Positions 1 to 42,283 of a stretch of 64,000 bases of DNA are shown here, in pieces. The notes beneath the pieces are model-generated. The model had not been told where the DNA came from and did no database searches. It was given only the letters and a program-made list of their open reading frames with translations. Origin of the DNA: Pholis gunnellus (lineage: Eukaryota > Chordata > Actinopteri > Perciformes > Pholidae); the NCBI GenBank assembly GCA_910591455.2, contig OU342816.1, forward strand, positions 1,462,376 through 1,526,375, written 5' to 3'. A program made the translations under genes and the position numbers. Numbering within the stretch: the first letter of the stretch is position 1; each line of letters opens with the position of its first letter.

Positions 1-364
1 ATTTCATCCGGAAATGGGTCCACACAGGCACCGAAGACACCGTGGCACCAAAAGAGACACACCTGTGAAAGCAGCACTCAGCAGACGAAACAGTAAGAAA
101 TAAACACATTTAATGCACAAAGAAAATATTATTATAAAAGATTATTTACCCACAGTATGCACCATAACATATAGCGCTGACCAGTTCATTTGTGAGCTTC
201 TGTGCACAATTGCACTTCAAATTAAACAAATAATGACCATTGTAGAGTCTGATTCAGCCTATTTAGATTAAATTAATTTAAGAGAAATGTACCTGTCCTG
301 TTAAAAGCAGGTAAATGACTTACCTGCATCCAGCTACACTCCTTCAGACATTAACTCCTTTCAG

Positions 365-459
365 AGTGCAGCAGACTTCTGCACAAACAGCGATATGAAA
401 CACTTCCAGAGGAGCCCGAGGAGGAGGAGGTGGATGCCCCCGCTGTCGTCCCAGTGTTT
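365..459 (+). CDS. meikin: meikin-like exon a
   Basis: Pyrimidine-rich acceptor ending TTTCAG before 365 and donor GTGAGT after 459. The first two bases complete a codon. The frame then runs open through a Glu-rich stretch (PEEPEEEEVDAP) and joins exon 637 in phase 0. Bases 1-64 could hold the tail of the preceding exon, since a GTGAAA donor follows base 64, but joining it to 365 in the required phase makes a stop, so it is not called. Confidence 0.5.
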
Positions 460-2701
460 GTGAGTAGGGAGATATTTCTATGCATGGATAACAAACTTTG
501 ACGTATATTCTCTTTGTAATAATAATAATAATGGCATGCACGAACCTGGTTCTCTAAATATTGAGTATTTTAATAAACACTCACACAGCTGCTCTCGTCT
601 CCTACTTTCCTACTCCCTCCTCATTTCCCCACACAGACAAGGATCAAGCCTTTCCACTGCACATCTGCTCCACGCTGGAGCAACCCGGCGTTTACCGAAA
701 CCCCCCGAGACGAAGCCTTCACACCGGCCATGAGAGCTCCCGAAACACCTGTCCACCGAGGGTCACCTGCAGGTCACCCAACCAGGCAGACGACTCCCGA
801 GCCGGAGGCCTTCAAACTCAGGGGAGTGACGGAGAACTTGGCGGTGACTCTGGGAAGCTTCACAGAGTCAGACACAGCTCACAGTCTCAGCTCTGAGGAG
901 GAGGAGGAGGAGGAGGAGGAGGAGGAGGAGGAGGAGAAGGAGAAGGAGAAGGAGGAGGACTGTTACTCCTCTGGAACCTCCATCAGCAGTCCTCCCTCCC
1001 CAGAGATCTTCAGAAGAGACGGTTATGGTGTGTTTGTGTGTGTCCTCCATTTTTTTAATTCATCCACGACCATAATATGAAGTTATTCTATTGTAGTTTT
1101 TTATCTTCTCTTCACAGCGGTACCGTTGACTTCCTTTCAGGAGGAGCTGCTGGGTCTCCATCTCCACGTGAAGAACTCCACCCTGCTGGATGTGAGCCTT
1201 GCTGAGAGCCTCCGCAAGCATCACTCACCCAACGTTTCTAACATCATCGGTAATACCACACACAGTTCTTATTATATGTACTGTATTATATATAATTTAG
1301 ACCCCAGCCAGTAACTTTTTCAAGTTAAAGTAATATCAAGTTTTTATTTTTTGTTTGTAAGTTTAAATATGATAATGTTGGTCATAATAGTAATAATAAT
1401 AGTGCAATAAAAGTGCTTTAGACAGACAAAGCAGCAGAAATATAAAGAAATAACAACAGAAAGCTCAGTGAGACAGTCAATACGATACAAATAAATAAAT
1501 AAAATAAATAAAATAAATAAAATAAATAAAATAAATAAAATAAATAAAATAAAATAAAATAAATTAATTAATTAAATAATTTAGTAAAATCAACAAATGA
1601 AAAATGCAAATTGTTTAAAAAAAAAAGAAAGCATTACTCACTCACAACATATATTAACAGTGAATCAGTTGTAGCTTATGGTGGATTCTGAGAAGTGCAT
1701 ATAATTAAAATAATTAAAGTAATGAAAAGTGTACAGTTTGGGCCTTTGACAGCTGTTAAAATCCCATAAACAAATGTCATATTTAGATGTATTTATTTTA
1801 TTTATACATATATACTGTATATTGAAGGGACAAATTGTTCAACAACTGAATAACTGATATAATATCTGAAATGGTCTGATAATAATAATACATATTTCTC
1901 TGCAGATGCCTCTGTGATTCTTCCTGAACAGAACTGTGAGGTCAAGTGAGTTTCTCAGTTGAATATATATTTTTTTTAAAGTCACTTAACATGCAGTCTT
2001 TTTTTTTCAAAATTCCTAATAATAAAAACAATATTAAATATATAATAAAAGTAATAAAAAATGGTTTGATTAATTCCTTTTCTCTTTGAATGAAAAACAG
2101 AGGACCTGAAGCTGAGACCAAAATACATGCAGACCCATTTAAATCAGGTAAAGACTCGTTAATTGAACTCTACAATGCACCAATACTAAAGTAATATAAT
2201 AATTATGTTGTTTTTTAAATCCTCCATCTGCAGAGACAACATTCGAGTGGAAAACGCCACCAAAAGTAAGAAAAACCACCTGTCTGTCCATCACATGAAG
2301 AGTTATTACAGACGTACTCAAACATAATTCTGCTCCCTCAGCTCAGCAACAGAAAGCCCATTCTGTACAAGAAGAAGGTTTGTTTCAAAAGCCCCATCAT
2401 GACTGAGCCCCTCGGACCAAGACGCACCCAAACCCCGCCATTAACGGTCCACGACACACCTGATCCGGTCCACGCGTCCAGAGGTGAAGAGGTCAGCTCT
2501 CTGGAAGACGCCCTACGGCTGGCGGTGACGTTGACGCAGCCCGTCACAAGCAGCCCGGAGGACGTCACGTTCTTCGACTTCATCGACGCCGCTGACCGGG
2601 ACGCCTTCTTCAAAGGGATGAGGACGAGGTGTGTGAAACTCACGAGTGGTCCTTTGTTTCCTCTCATTGCTCTCGAGTGCACGGAATCTTCTCCAATGTG
2701 A
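365..2701 (+). CDS. meikin: Probable meikin (meiosis-specific kinetochore factor), 3' part
   Basis: Seven exons join in one frame: 365-459, 637-1027, 1118-1249, 1906-1945, 2101-2147, 2234-2265 and 2342-2701, giving about 364 visible residues; the N-terminus lies before the window. Seen: all introns are GT..AG with matching phases; the protein is low in complexity, Pro/Ser/Glu-rich, with an acidic Glu/Lys tract (about 894-957), SSP motifs (around 985 and 2553) and a C-terminus with an FFDF motif followed by basic and hydrophobic residues. Known of the family: MEIKIN protects centromeric cohesion and mono-orients sister kinetochores in meiosis I, binds CENP-C through its C-terminus and recruits PLK1 through S-[S/T]-P sites. 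Inference: the name rests chiefly on lying just upstream of fnip1 on the same strand, as MEIKIN does in human. MEIKIN sequences diverge quickly, so I could not match residues directly. Confidence 0.55.
637..1027 (+). CDS. meikin: meikin-like exon b (acidic tract)
   Basis: Acceptor CCCCACACAG ends at 636. The frame is open for 130 codons, Pro/Thr-rich at first and then a run of about 14 Glu codons followed by alternating Glu/Lys. A Ser/Pro segment GTSISSPPSPEIF follows and contains an S-S-P site of the polo-box binding type. The donor G|GTGTGT at 1028 is weak, but it is the one that gives a compatible phase. Confidence 0.5.
1118..1249 (+). CDS. meikin: meikin-like exon c
   Basis: Acceptor TCTTCACAG before 1118, donor GTAATA at 1250, phase 1 in and out. 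It encodes a Leu-rich, probably helical segment (EELLGLHLHVKNSTLLDVSL). An alternative acceptor at 1140 would start the exon at GAG GAG but breaks the phase. Confidence 0.5.
1491..1563. repeat. (AAATA)n/(AAAT)n simple repeat in a meikin-like intron
   Basis: AAATAAATAAAATAAATAAA-type array with mixed 4- and 5-bp steps. Confidence 0.9.
1906..1945 (+). CDS. meikin: meikin-like micro-exon d
   Basis: A 40-nt exon with acceptor CTCTGCAG and donor GTGAGT. It keeps the frame (DASVILPEQNCEV), entering in phase 1 and leaving in phase 2. Confidence 0.5.
2101..2147 (+). CDS. meikin: meikin-like micro-exon e
   Basis: A 47-nt exon with acceptor AAAAACAG and donor GTAAAG. It encodes KGPEAETKIHADPFKS in the shared frame. 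Confidence 0.5.
2234..2265 (+). CDS. meikin: meikin-like micro-exon f
   Basis: A 32-nt exon with acceptor CATCTGCAG and donor GTAAGA. It encodes ETTFEWKTPPK and returns the frame to phase 0. Confidence 0.5.
2342..2701 (+). CDS. meikin: meikin-like terminal coding exon
   Basis: Acceptor CTCCCTCAG before 2342, then 119 codons to TGA at 2699-2701. The C-terminal part (EDVTFFDFIDAADRDAFF and the basic segment after it) is the most domain-like stretch and is where I would expect the CENP-C-binding element. A GTGTGT inside the exon at about 2629 could act as a donor and change the last 20 or so residues. A possible poly(A) signal AATAAA lies at 3282-3287. Confidence 0.5.
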   Translation, partial: LSNRKPILYKKKVCFKSPIMTEPLGPRRTQTPPLTVHDTPDPVHASRGEEVSSLEDALRLAVTLTQPVTSSPEDVTFFDFIDAADRDAFFKGMRTRCVKLTSGPLFPLIALECTESSPM

Positions 2702-3300
2702 GACCCGAAGACCAAAATCCCATAATCTAGATGAGAAGATGTGAGATATCCTGCAAAAAGAATATGGAAAATGACATGTGATGCATAGATGAATCAGTAT
2801 TTCTATGTATTATTTAAAGATTATAATTCAGAGGGATGACATGCACTGCTTCTCAACTGGGTCCTTATTTTTTTAAGACATAACCTGCTGCACAAATTGT
2901 GGCAATGGAAATGAAAATGCACTCAAACAAGCCCAGGATTTCCTTTTTTATTTTAATATTTATTATAAAAAACAATTGTCAAAACGACCACTAGATGTCA
3001 GACGTGTATTCTCTTAAACATTCTATTTTCTCATATTTTCTCCTTGTCAGTGATTGTTTCAATTTTACATGTGAAATATATATGTTGTATTGTGTTGTAT
3101 CTGCGTTTGTATTTACTCTTTCGACATAAGCCTGCACGTGTCAATGCCTTTAAATGCCTCATCTAAAAAAAATAATTAAGATGTAAAGTTTATTTTTTTT
3201 AAACTTCGTGTTTTTCTTTATTTGTGAGTTATCTCGTTCTACAAAAAAAATTCCAAAATGAATTAATAATTCAAGTTATTCAATAAATAAATATATAATT
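2702..3300 (+). other. meikin 3' flank / probable 3' UTR
   Basis: AT-rich with no convincing ORF. AATAAA at 3282-3287 is the best candidate polyadenylation signal, leaving under 400 bp before the fnip1 start codon. A CTCF-like but imperfect CCACTAGATGTCAG lies near 2989. Confidence 0.35.
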
Positions 3301-3672
3301 ATTGTTGGATATTTGTCTGTTTGTTCTGCACATTCCTGGCTTTTGCATTTTTCTCACGTGGGGTCTTTTTAAGGAGCGTCCTCAGTGTCTTAACTTGTAT
3401 GATTTCTGTGAATACATTTCATGCCGTCACGATTCCCGACAAAACATCAACACAGCAAAAGAAAAGAAAAAAAATCAACTGACCACGTGGTACCCTGGGT
3501 CCAAAAATAACCAGCCAATCAGAAAAATGAAGCGGGGTTACCAAGCAGCTCCGCGTGACTAATGCCTGTCATATGACTGTGTGACACCCATGGAGACGGT
3601 TACAAGGAACAAGATCTGCTCTCGGATTTGAAAAGAAGGAGAAGAAGGAAAAAATAGATTTTTTGGTACAAA
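3130..3672 (+). promoter_or_regulatory. fnip1 promoter and 5' leader
   Basis: The only upstream space for fnip1 is this short interval after meikin. It holds three CACGTG E-boxes (3135-3140, 3355-3360, 3484-3489), the second inside TCACGTG, and a CCAAT box in CCAATCAG at 3515-3519. The probable leader has short upstream ORFs: ATG at 3562 (4 codons), 3573 (3 codons) and 3590 (13 codons, stop by 3631). TFEB/TFE3/MITF bind CACGTG sites and control genes of the folliculin axis, so feedback control is plausible. The transcription start cannot be fixed from sequence. Confidence 0.5.
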
Positions 3673-34835
<31,163 letters not shown>

Positions 34836-36454
34836 GCCCCGTCGGACCCGAGGAGCTGCCACTCTGGACCCCCTAAAACTAAAAAACACACAACAACCGT
34901 GACCCCTGACCTGGTGTCCTGACCCACGGAGCCTGGTTCAAGTGGGATCTTTAGCATCTGAGGCCTGAGCCCTCAACGTGGTGTAATGCAGATGTTGCAC
35001 CACAGGGGGGGGGGGGGGGGGGGGGCTGCACTGACCTGACCTCCTCCCGCTGTTTGAATGTTGAACACAAACTCTTTTTATTTTTGGACACAAAAGCCAA
35101 AGACTTTCTACGTTTAGTTTTAAACTTTAAAGACGTCGACGGGATGAACAATGGATTTAGTTTCTTTCTGTTTTCTCCTCTCTGTACAATCTCAAACCCA
35201 ACGGACTCCAAGTTTAGAGGAAACATTACTTTGAGGTAAATATCACTGAGAGCATCATCAGTCTCGCGGCAATTACGTTATTTCACTTATTTTCATGTTT
35301 TTGTTTACAAGCCAAATTTCCCTGAGATATTTCAACGACAAATTTTAATTTTCTTGTTTTTTGGATCCACAAACATTTTCTCTTTTCTTGTAAAATGTCT
35401 AAAAGTGTCTTTGACATTCTCACCACAGGTACAGCTCTACCTCAGACTCACATCTATTCTATTTTAATCAGAGGACTACGTGAGGACTCCATGCTGTGTT
35501 CTTTAAATTCCCATCGGATCGTCGTCACACAAACATATTTCTTTTCGCATCAGAATGTGATTACGGGACAGAGAGTCTCTTTCTACTGTAAAACGTGCTT
35601 CATCCTCGTGTTTTAAAACCAAAAATGCTGAAATATTTTCACACTTTTATAGCCTCCTTTTTTTACGATGTTTACGACTTCGAGAGAGAGAAAGAGAGGA
35701 GAAGAGGAACTTACCGTGGATGGAAATATATATATATATAAAATATCGGTTAACACTATTTTTCAAACGTGTCTCTACGACGGTTATGCTCACGAAAATA
35801 CAAAACTACAGCAGCACACCTTTTAAACTTTTGTTTTTTTTGTCCAGTTTGATTTCCCGTGACGTCGACGGGTGATTTAGTTTATGTTTCTATAGTCAGG
35901 GTGCGATTTGATTATTGTCTCTTTCAAACCACAGACGGCCAACGGGACTTTATTTTGATGCTTTTATTATTTTATTTTTTTGCCATCGGTTGACACCATT
36001 AGAAATAAATCTAAATGTTTGATTTTGGACAAAGTATGGTGAGTTAAAGCTGATGCATAAGATGATGTTCATCCATAAAGTAGTCTTCAGTTTCACTGCT
36101 TCCAGTCCGGTGAATTCATGTTGTTGACGAGTGAATTTCAGATTAAAAAAAACAAATAACTTTCTTTCCCAAATTTCTAGAAATCCTCCTCAAAGACTCT
36201 AATGTGCCTCAGGCCTAAAACCAGCGTTTCTTTCTTTCTGTAAACTCAGATCGCACCCTGTCGATGACCCGAGTCTTAACGCTCAACTCGTCTCTTTGTT
36301 TCTGCGTTTAGAAGACGCTCCGCTGTATCGGCCCACGTTATGTACCAGCCAGCCATCACGTTTAAACAATGTTTATGACTTCATATCTGCGCTCATCCCT
36401 CTTTTTGCGTACTTGTAAATTATTTAGTCGGTTTGTCAAACGGTTCGTGTAAAC

Positions 36455-36462
36455 TGTACATA
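36455..36462 (+). promoter_or_regulatory. Pumilio response element (TGTACATA)
   Basis: Exact match to UGUANAUA about 100 nt upstream of the poly(A) signal, in an AT-rich and probably accessible setting. An 8-mer can occur by chance, so the role is inferred from its place in the 3' UTR. Confidence 0.4.
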
Positions 36463-36559
36463 CTCGTTTATTTCCATGTATTTTGTACAGAATGTTCTTT
36501 TTAAGAAATGTCTCCTCGAATTTAAATTTTTTTCTCCCAATTTTATGGGAATGTTGTGC

Positions 36560-36565
36560 AATAAA
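36560..36565 (+). terminator. fnip1 polyadenylation signal AATAAA
   Basis: Canonical AATAAA followed about 25-35 nt later by a GT-rich TCTGTGTCTCTGGG, the usual arrangement around a cleavage site. An earlier AATAAA-type site near 36004 and a later one near 36729 are possible alternatives. Confidence 0.7.
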
Positions 36566-37419
36566 GATGGCGATTTTAAGAATATCTGTGTCTCTGGGAA
36601 TTTTTTTACAGAATCAAAAAGTGTGGTTTTATTTTCCTTTTTAAAATAACTTATTTATGTTCCATTCATTGCTCTAAACATTTACTTTGTTAAACGGAAA
36701 TAGATATAAATCAGTGCAAACTTGATACAATAAAAGCTCTTTAGTTGAGTTTAGTGGTGGTTTGACTTCTTCTGCTTCAACCATCTGGGTCACACATTTT
36801 ACCACCTTTTCTTTTTTCCTTTCTGGATTTACCACCCTGGAACTGGCTCCACCCCCCCCCCCCCCCCTCTTATGCGGCACGGGAGGTAAAACGGAACGCG
36901 CACGCACACACACACTGTTATGCAATAAAAGGAAGGAGTGTCTTGACACTAAAACCACCGGTGGTTAAATGAAGCGGTTAATCTAAGTTTAGAGAACATC
37001 TCTACACAGTGTTTGGAGTTTTAACAGTAATGTCTCGAGTGATCCGTTTCTTTTGAATGCTCTGATGATCCCGCGTGTTGTGGTCTTTGACTTCAGAGGT
37101 GTCACAAGTCAGAGGGAGGATCTGTGCTGCGTTAACGGACTCCTTTCAAAGCTCGGAGATTAGAGTATCAGAACTAGTAAACGTGTTTTAGAAAAAATGA
37201 TGAGATAACTTGAGAAAGAAAATGAATAAATAAATAGCAAACTGTTGAGTCTTGCAAATGAAAAATGGAACTTATAAGGAGCAAAATGCCCTCTTGCATT
37301 ACATTTAGCTGATACAGATTTAATTGATATGGTAGACCATGGCTAATAAATGTATATTACGTTAACTGTTACAGGACTTTTTATACGTTGTTTTATATTT
37401 AAATATTTATAATTATTAA

Positions 37420-37665
37420 GTCATTTTAAATCAAGGCTCAAGACTTGTCTTTTTCCTTTTATTAAATAATATCTAACATTGCACAGTAACTTTTATTCTT
37501 GTATTTTATACCCGTCGTATTCTATTATAGCTGATTTAAATGTTATATTCTCTTGGTAATTAAATGAACACCTTTAATATATTTAATATGTCCTTTTAAT
37601 GTTTTAAGTAAAGCACTTTGAATTGCCTTGTAGCTAAAATGTGTTATATTATGTAAAATATGTTT
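37420..37665 (+). repeat. Interspersed repeat, retrotransposon-tail-like
   Basis: TTAAATCAAGGCTCAAGACT ... GTAAAGCACTTTGAATTGCC, then a TTATATTATG-type end, in the opposite orientation to the copy at 4568. Confidence 0.55.
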
Positions 37666-37924
37666 CCTTAGTTGCTTTATTAATTGAACAAAACTGTCTC
37701 AAGCACATTGTAAGTCTTTTGAAGAAAACCTCCAGTGCAGCAGGAACATTTAGTTTATAACAAAGAGAGAGCAATCTAGATAATCAGCTTTAACTGCAAT
37801 CAAATAGACTTTCCTTTATATATTTACAAAAAAACACATAATAAATCCAACCTTTTTAGTATTTTACCTTCCACTATTTTACCTTCCAATGTGCAATACA
37901 AAATATATAACATATATAATATTT

Positions 37925-38095
37925 TTTGTTATATTTTAGTTATTGTGGATTTATTTATATTCTTTACTGTTATTATTTATTTATAATACTTGTTTTGATC
38001 ATTTACTAAGTCTCTTGTTTGCACTATCCACTATGCTGCTGTAATGTAACTGTATCCACTGTGGGACGAATGAAGGATTCTTTTTATTTTGTCTT
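37925..38095 (+). repeat. Non-LTR retrotransposon 3' end (probable)
   Basis: CACTATCCACTATGCTGCTG, then CACTGTGGGACGAATGAAGG and a T-rich tail with TTTTATTTTGTCTTA, like common teleost LINE 3' ends. It ends about 250 bp before the rapgef6-like leader. Confidence 0.5.
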
Positions 38096-38340
38096 ATTTC
38101 CGACAGCACGTGAACGCATCGCGGTCTCCGTGCAGACAGATGTCGTCGCTCCACAGGAGGAGGGATCTAAAAAGAATCTGAACTCCTGGATCTGACTGAG
38201 GCTGGTGGACGCTTCCGTGACCCAAAGATGAACAGATTTCAACACTACACGTCCCGTAGATTCTACTTCCTGTCACGCTTTTAGTGGAATATTCTGGTTT
38301 GTTTCGGACGAGCAGTAGTTTTACAAAGTTTTTTTCTTTT

Positions 38341-38485
38341 CCTGGAGAGGAAGAAGGAGCTCCATCCATGTCCGGAGCTCGGAGCTCGGCTCGATCCACG
38401 GCGGGATGTGAGTGCGTTGTGCTCGGCTAAAGAGAGCAGCGATGAGACGTTAAAAAGTGAGGAATTATAAAAAGAAGCCGAAGTT
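38341..38485 (+). promoter_or_regulatory. Probable 5' leader of the rapgef6-like gene with a uORF
   Basis: GC- and CpG-rich compared with the AT-rich DNA before it. An upstream ORF of 20 codons starts with ATG at 38368 and stops at TAA 38428-38430. An in-frame TAA at 38468-38470 precedes the main ATG, which fixes 38486 as the first possible start. Confidence 0.4.
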
Positions 38486-38560
38486 ATGAAAATGACCGGA
38501 GCCATGGAAACTTCTTTCAAACTGGCTTTGAAGAAACCGCCCCCGCTGCGGACCACAGAG
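38486..38560 (+). CDS. rapgef6: Probable rapgef6 first coding exon
   Basis: ATG at 38486 (ATGs at 38492 and 38504 are in frame) gives 25 codons, MKMTGAMETSFKLALKKPPP then LRTTE, ending in phase 0 at donor GTAAAC. Human RAPGEF6 starts with a short peptide that contains ALRKKPPERTPED, which resembles LALKKPPPLRTTE here. RAPGEF6 is the next gene after FNIP1 on the same strand in human. RAPGEF6 (PDZ-GEF2) is an exchange factor for Rap1/Rap2 with cyclic-nucleotide-like, PDZ, RA and CDC25 domains, none of which is in this window. The call rests on a short resemblance plus synteny. The second exon was not found, so intron 1 would exceed 25 kb. Confidence 0.5.
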
Positions 38561-40543
38561 GTAAACAAAACTGTCGCTTTTTTTCCTTCTTCTTCTTCTT
38601 CTTCTACTTTTTTTTTCTTTTTCTTCTTTTTTTTTTTTTTTTTAAATTAGCATCGCTTGCTAATGTTAGCTTAAATCAAACTGTTGCTTCACATCGCTGT
38701 CAGTTAGTGTTTGACTGAACCGTTTGTGGTTAATATCAGTTATTGTTGTTAATTAGTACAAACTGTACGTTACTTCATTAACTGTCAATCAAACTCTTCG
38801 CTAACTGGATAGTTGTTTGGGGGGTAAAGTTCTTGCTAACTTAACTCTGTGCCTTAATAAAGTCTCGAACAAATGACACTTAAATTAAAAAGTTTAAAGT
38901 TAAAACATTCAGGACTAAATATATGAGTGGTACCCAAACTGAGGTACAGGGTCTACCTGGGGTCGGTTTTTGGGTCCATGACATGGTTACTTTTTTTTTT
39001 CACAAAAAAACCCGTTTGCTGCAATGCATTCTGGGTCTGTAAACCTTCTTATTAAACAAAACATAACATCACGGTTTCACATCAGATTGATTATCCCTAA
39101 AACCAGGAGGTAGTTTGTGTAAACTTTGAGCTCGAGTGAGGCCAGTTACATTAAAATCTCCTCCTCATCCTCGTCCTCCCTCTTCTTCCTCCTCTTCCTC
39201 ACATGAAGCTGTGGAAACACAGCTGGCTTGTCATGCTGTAGTTGAGCTCTGTGCTCTCCATAAATAGCTCACGTCGGCTCTCTTCCCATGTTCAACTGCT
39301 GCTGATAGTTTTGAAGTGTAGGCGCTTTACAAAGCACCACCACAGTGTCTAAAAAGAGCGTTCAGCTTCAGAAAAGGTCCCCTTTCTCCGGCTCTGATCC
39401 TCTGTTTGTTTGTGGTGCTCGGAGGGTAAAGACTCTCTTTCACACCTCCACAGAGAGCTCCTGTACGAACCATAACAGCCGCGTTTAGTCCACAAATAAA
39501 CGACACAGTGGAAGCAGTGAGGTGGAGATCCAGCGCTGGGATGAAGTCACTAAGTTTAGCCCCGATCCTCCACCGTGCAGTGGAAGGATCCTCCTCTTTC
39601 TGTTTTCAGGGAAGCTGAACACACACATTCTAAACCAGTGAAGACAGACGAGGTGGAATGCTTCCACGCAGTTGTTCATAATGTTTATGTGCGAGTATTT
39701 GACACGAGTCTGTGCATGTAGGGATGATGTGTTGTAGTCAAACAGGAAGTTAGCATCTCACTGATTTTGAATAAGTGTGTTAAGAGCTGAAGTGGAAGCC
39801 AACACATGAGTTAAGGGACCGGTCCCAGATTCTAACGGATGCTGATGAGACTGAAACTGTTCTCTCGGTGGTCAAACTTGTTTAACGTGACGCTGAGAGT
39901 CAGTGTAACATGAGCATTCAGCATTCAGCCTGCACACTTTACGGTGACTAAATAATTGTATTTATTGTGATGAAAGACAATGAAAGGAAGTGGCACTTCC
40001 TCTGATGAATGAGGAAACACACAGCTCCTGGTTCACAGGTACAACACTTACAGAAACCGTGTTACACCTTGAGCTTTAGTTTCTTTGCCACGTGTAAACA
40101 CGCCATATTGATTTCTAATCGGGTAGATTATGAGCATTATAGTCGAGGCAGCAGAGGATGACGTGGGAAAGCCGAGCAGGAGAATCAGCTGTGTTGTTTT
40201 CTTTGTGGTTGAGACCGTCCGCTGGATTTCTTGGGTGTGAAAGTTTTGGACAGATGTTTGTCTTTGTGCCTCGCCAACCTTCCCAGTCTTCCCTCCCTGC
40301 CTACCTTTTTAATATAATATAAAAATCACACCGTGGGTTTGATTCACACAGCGTTTTGTTCCAGCTGCGCCCAGTACAGATCGGACATTTATGGGAATTC
40401 CAGCCATCGCAGAGCCACAGGCTCCCTCGAGGGGGAAGGTGCATGTGAGGGAGGGAAAGAGAAGACTTGAGCGGTGACTCGGTGTTTGGTCGACGCCGTA
40501 TTCGTGGAGGCAAAGACGCATGAACACAGAGGCTGTGTGTGTG

Positions 40544-40775
40544 TCTGGTTCTATGGAAGTCTATGAGAAAATGACTCTACTTCTCTCTTGATTTATTTCC
40601 TCAGTAAACATTGTAAACATGAGTTTATGGTCTCAGTCTCTAGTTTCAAGTCTTCTTCAATACAGCATGATGTTCATTTAGTACATTATGGTCCATTTAG
40701 AGTCAAACAGACCATAAAGCAGGGGATGCTTTAGGGCGGGGCTTACTGTGATTGACAGGTCTCTACCAGAGACCT
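40544..40775 (+). repeat. Dispersed repeat family R1, copy A (5' truncated)
   Basis: Shares the block from TCTATGAGAAAATGACTCTA to GGGGATGCTTTAGGGCGGGG with copies B and C at only a few mismatches. It lacks the 5' part that carries the CTCF-like motif. Confidence 0.85.
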
Positions 40776-41889
40776 GCACTCTGAGGGTAGAAGTGAAGCC
40801 TTTTGGTTTGAGGTGTGTTGACGTGAGAAGATGTAGGTCGCAGAGGATTGTGGGAAAACGTTTACACGTTCTGTGTACAGCATACCGAGCTGGTGGCGAA
40901 AAGAAGCAGTGAGGCTACTTTGTGTCAAACACGACGATCACGCGCAGACAGACTCGTGATAATCACCGTAACGACTGATGAACCTCTTTCCGTGCGTTAC
41001 ACTTCCTCGCTCTGTGGCCTCGTGTTTTACTGCGATATATAAAAGTGCTGCACAGCAACACAGTGATGGTGAGAAGAAGAGAGAACTCAAACATAGTTGT
41101 TGTGCAGCATAACACAGTTTCAATGCCACAAATCATACAAAACGAATTTCTTTGATAATTTCTTTTTACAAAAAACGGAAAACGATAGAATCTATTGACT
41201 CTAAAGAGTTCACGAGTGTGACCAGTGTTAGGAGGAAAGATACGGAGGCTTCACTGATGAGCTCGTGTTAGATCAACCATGAAGGTACCAGGATTTAAAG
41301 TACATTTAATGTTTGAGACTCATGTCATGCCAGGGTTTAAATGAACCCTTAGTGTGTAAATAAACACACCAGACACGCACTGTTGAAACAGTCTTTAGTA
41401 GAGGACGCACGTCTAGAGCGTCGGCTTCTCACCTTGTCGAGGGACCTGTGGGTTTGGCAGCTGTCGGTGTGAAACTGACACTTCCTGTCACCTTGAATCA
41501 CATCACACAGCTGATAACGGCCACGCAAGACAAACATATAATCATAGCACAGGGAGGAAATGAAAGGAAGGGATTGTGGGATGTTAAGACGGCGGGAGCA
41601 TGCAAACCTGTGGCTGTAGGGGATGAGATGTTAGGGTGAGAGAGAGAGAGAGAGAGACTCCCAGTTAAGACGGATATAGACAGCGAGGCATCGCCTTAAG
41701 ATATGGAGAGAAGGGAGATGAGGGAGAGAGATGCTGGCAGGTAATCAAAAAAGATGTCAGAGAGAGAGGTGTGGTGGGAGGAGGGAGGGGAGAGTATGGA
41801 GGTTGAGGATTAAATTGAGAAAGCTGGAGAGTCGACACAGAGAGAAATAACTACACAACATGTAAACCTGACTATAATGAGCAGAGCAG

Positions 41890-42085
<196 letters not shown>

Positions 42086-42133
42086 TTATGAGGTGAACGA
42101 GTGAATTTGAGAGAAGAGGGGAACTACAGGTCA

Positions 42134-42168
<35 letters not shown>

Positions 42169-42283
42169 CTAAAATTAACTTACTTACAAACCAACACCTC
42201 ACTAGTTATTTTATTTCAGTCTGAAGTCATATTTCTAAAGAATGATGATGGAAGAATACATGAGCGATAATAGAAGAACAAGT

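Larger units (their letters stand above)
34836..36585 (+). other. fnip1 3' UTR
   Basis: About 1.75 kb between the stop and the poly(A) signal. It contains a run of 21 G on the mRNA strand at 35005-35025, several AT-rich segments and a consensus Pumilio site TGTACATA at 36455-36462. Confidence 0.75.
36600..38340. other. Intergenic region between fnip1 and the rapgef6-like exon
   Basis: AT-rich. It holds a poly-C run at about 36852-36867 and two retrotransposon-tail-like repeats at 37420-37665 and 37925-38095. No gene seen. Confidence 0.7.

Noticed and set aside
1..64. Further upstream meikin exon ending at a GTGAAA donor
   Set aside because: In the phase required by exon 365 the junction creates a stop codon. 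Other acceptors would rescue it but are not supported.
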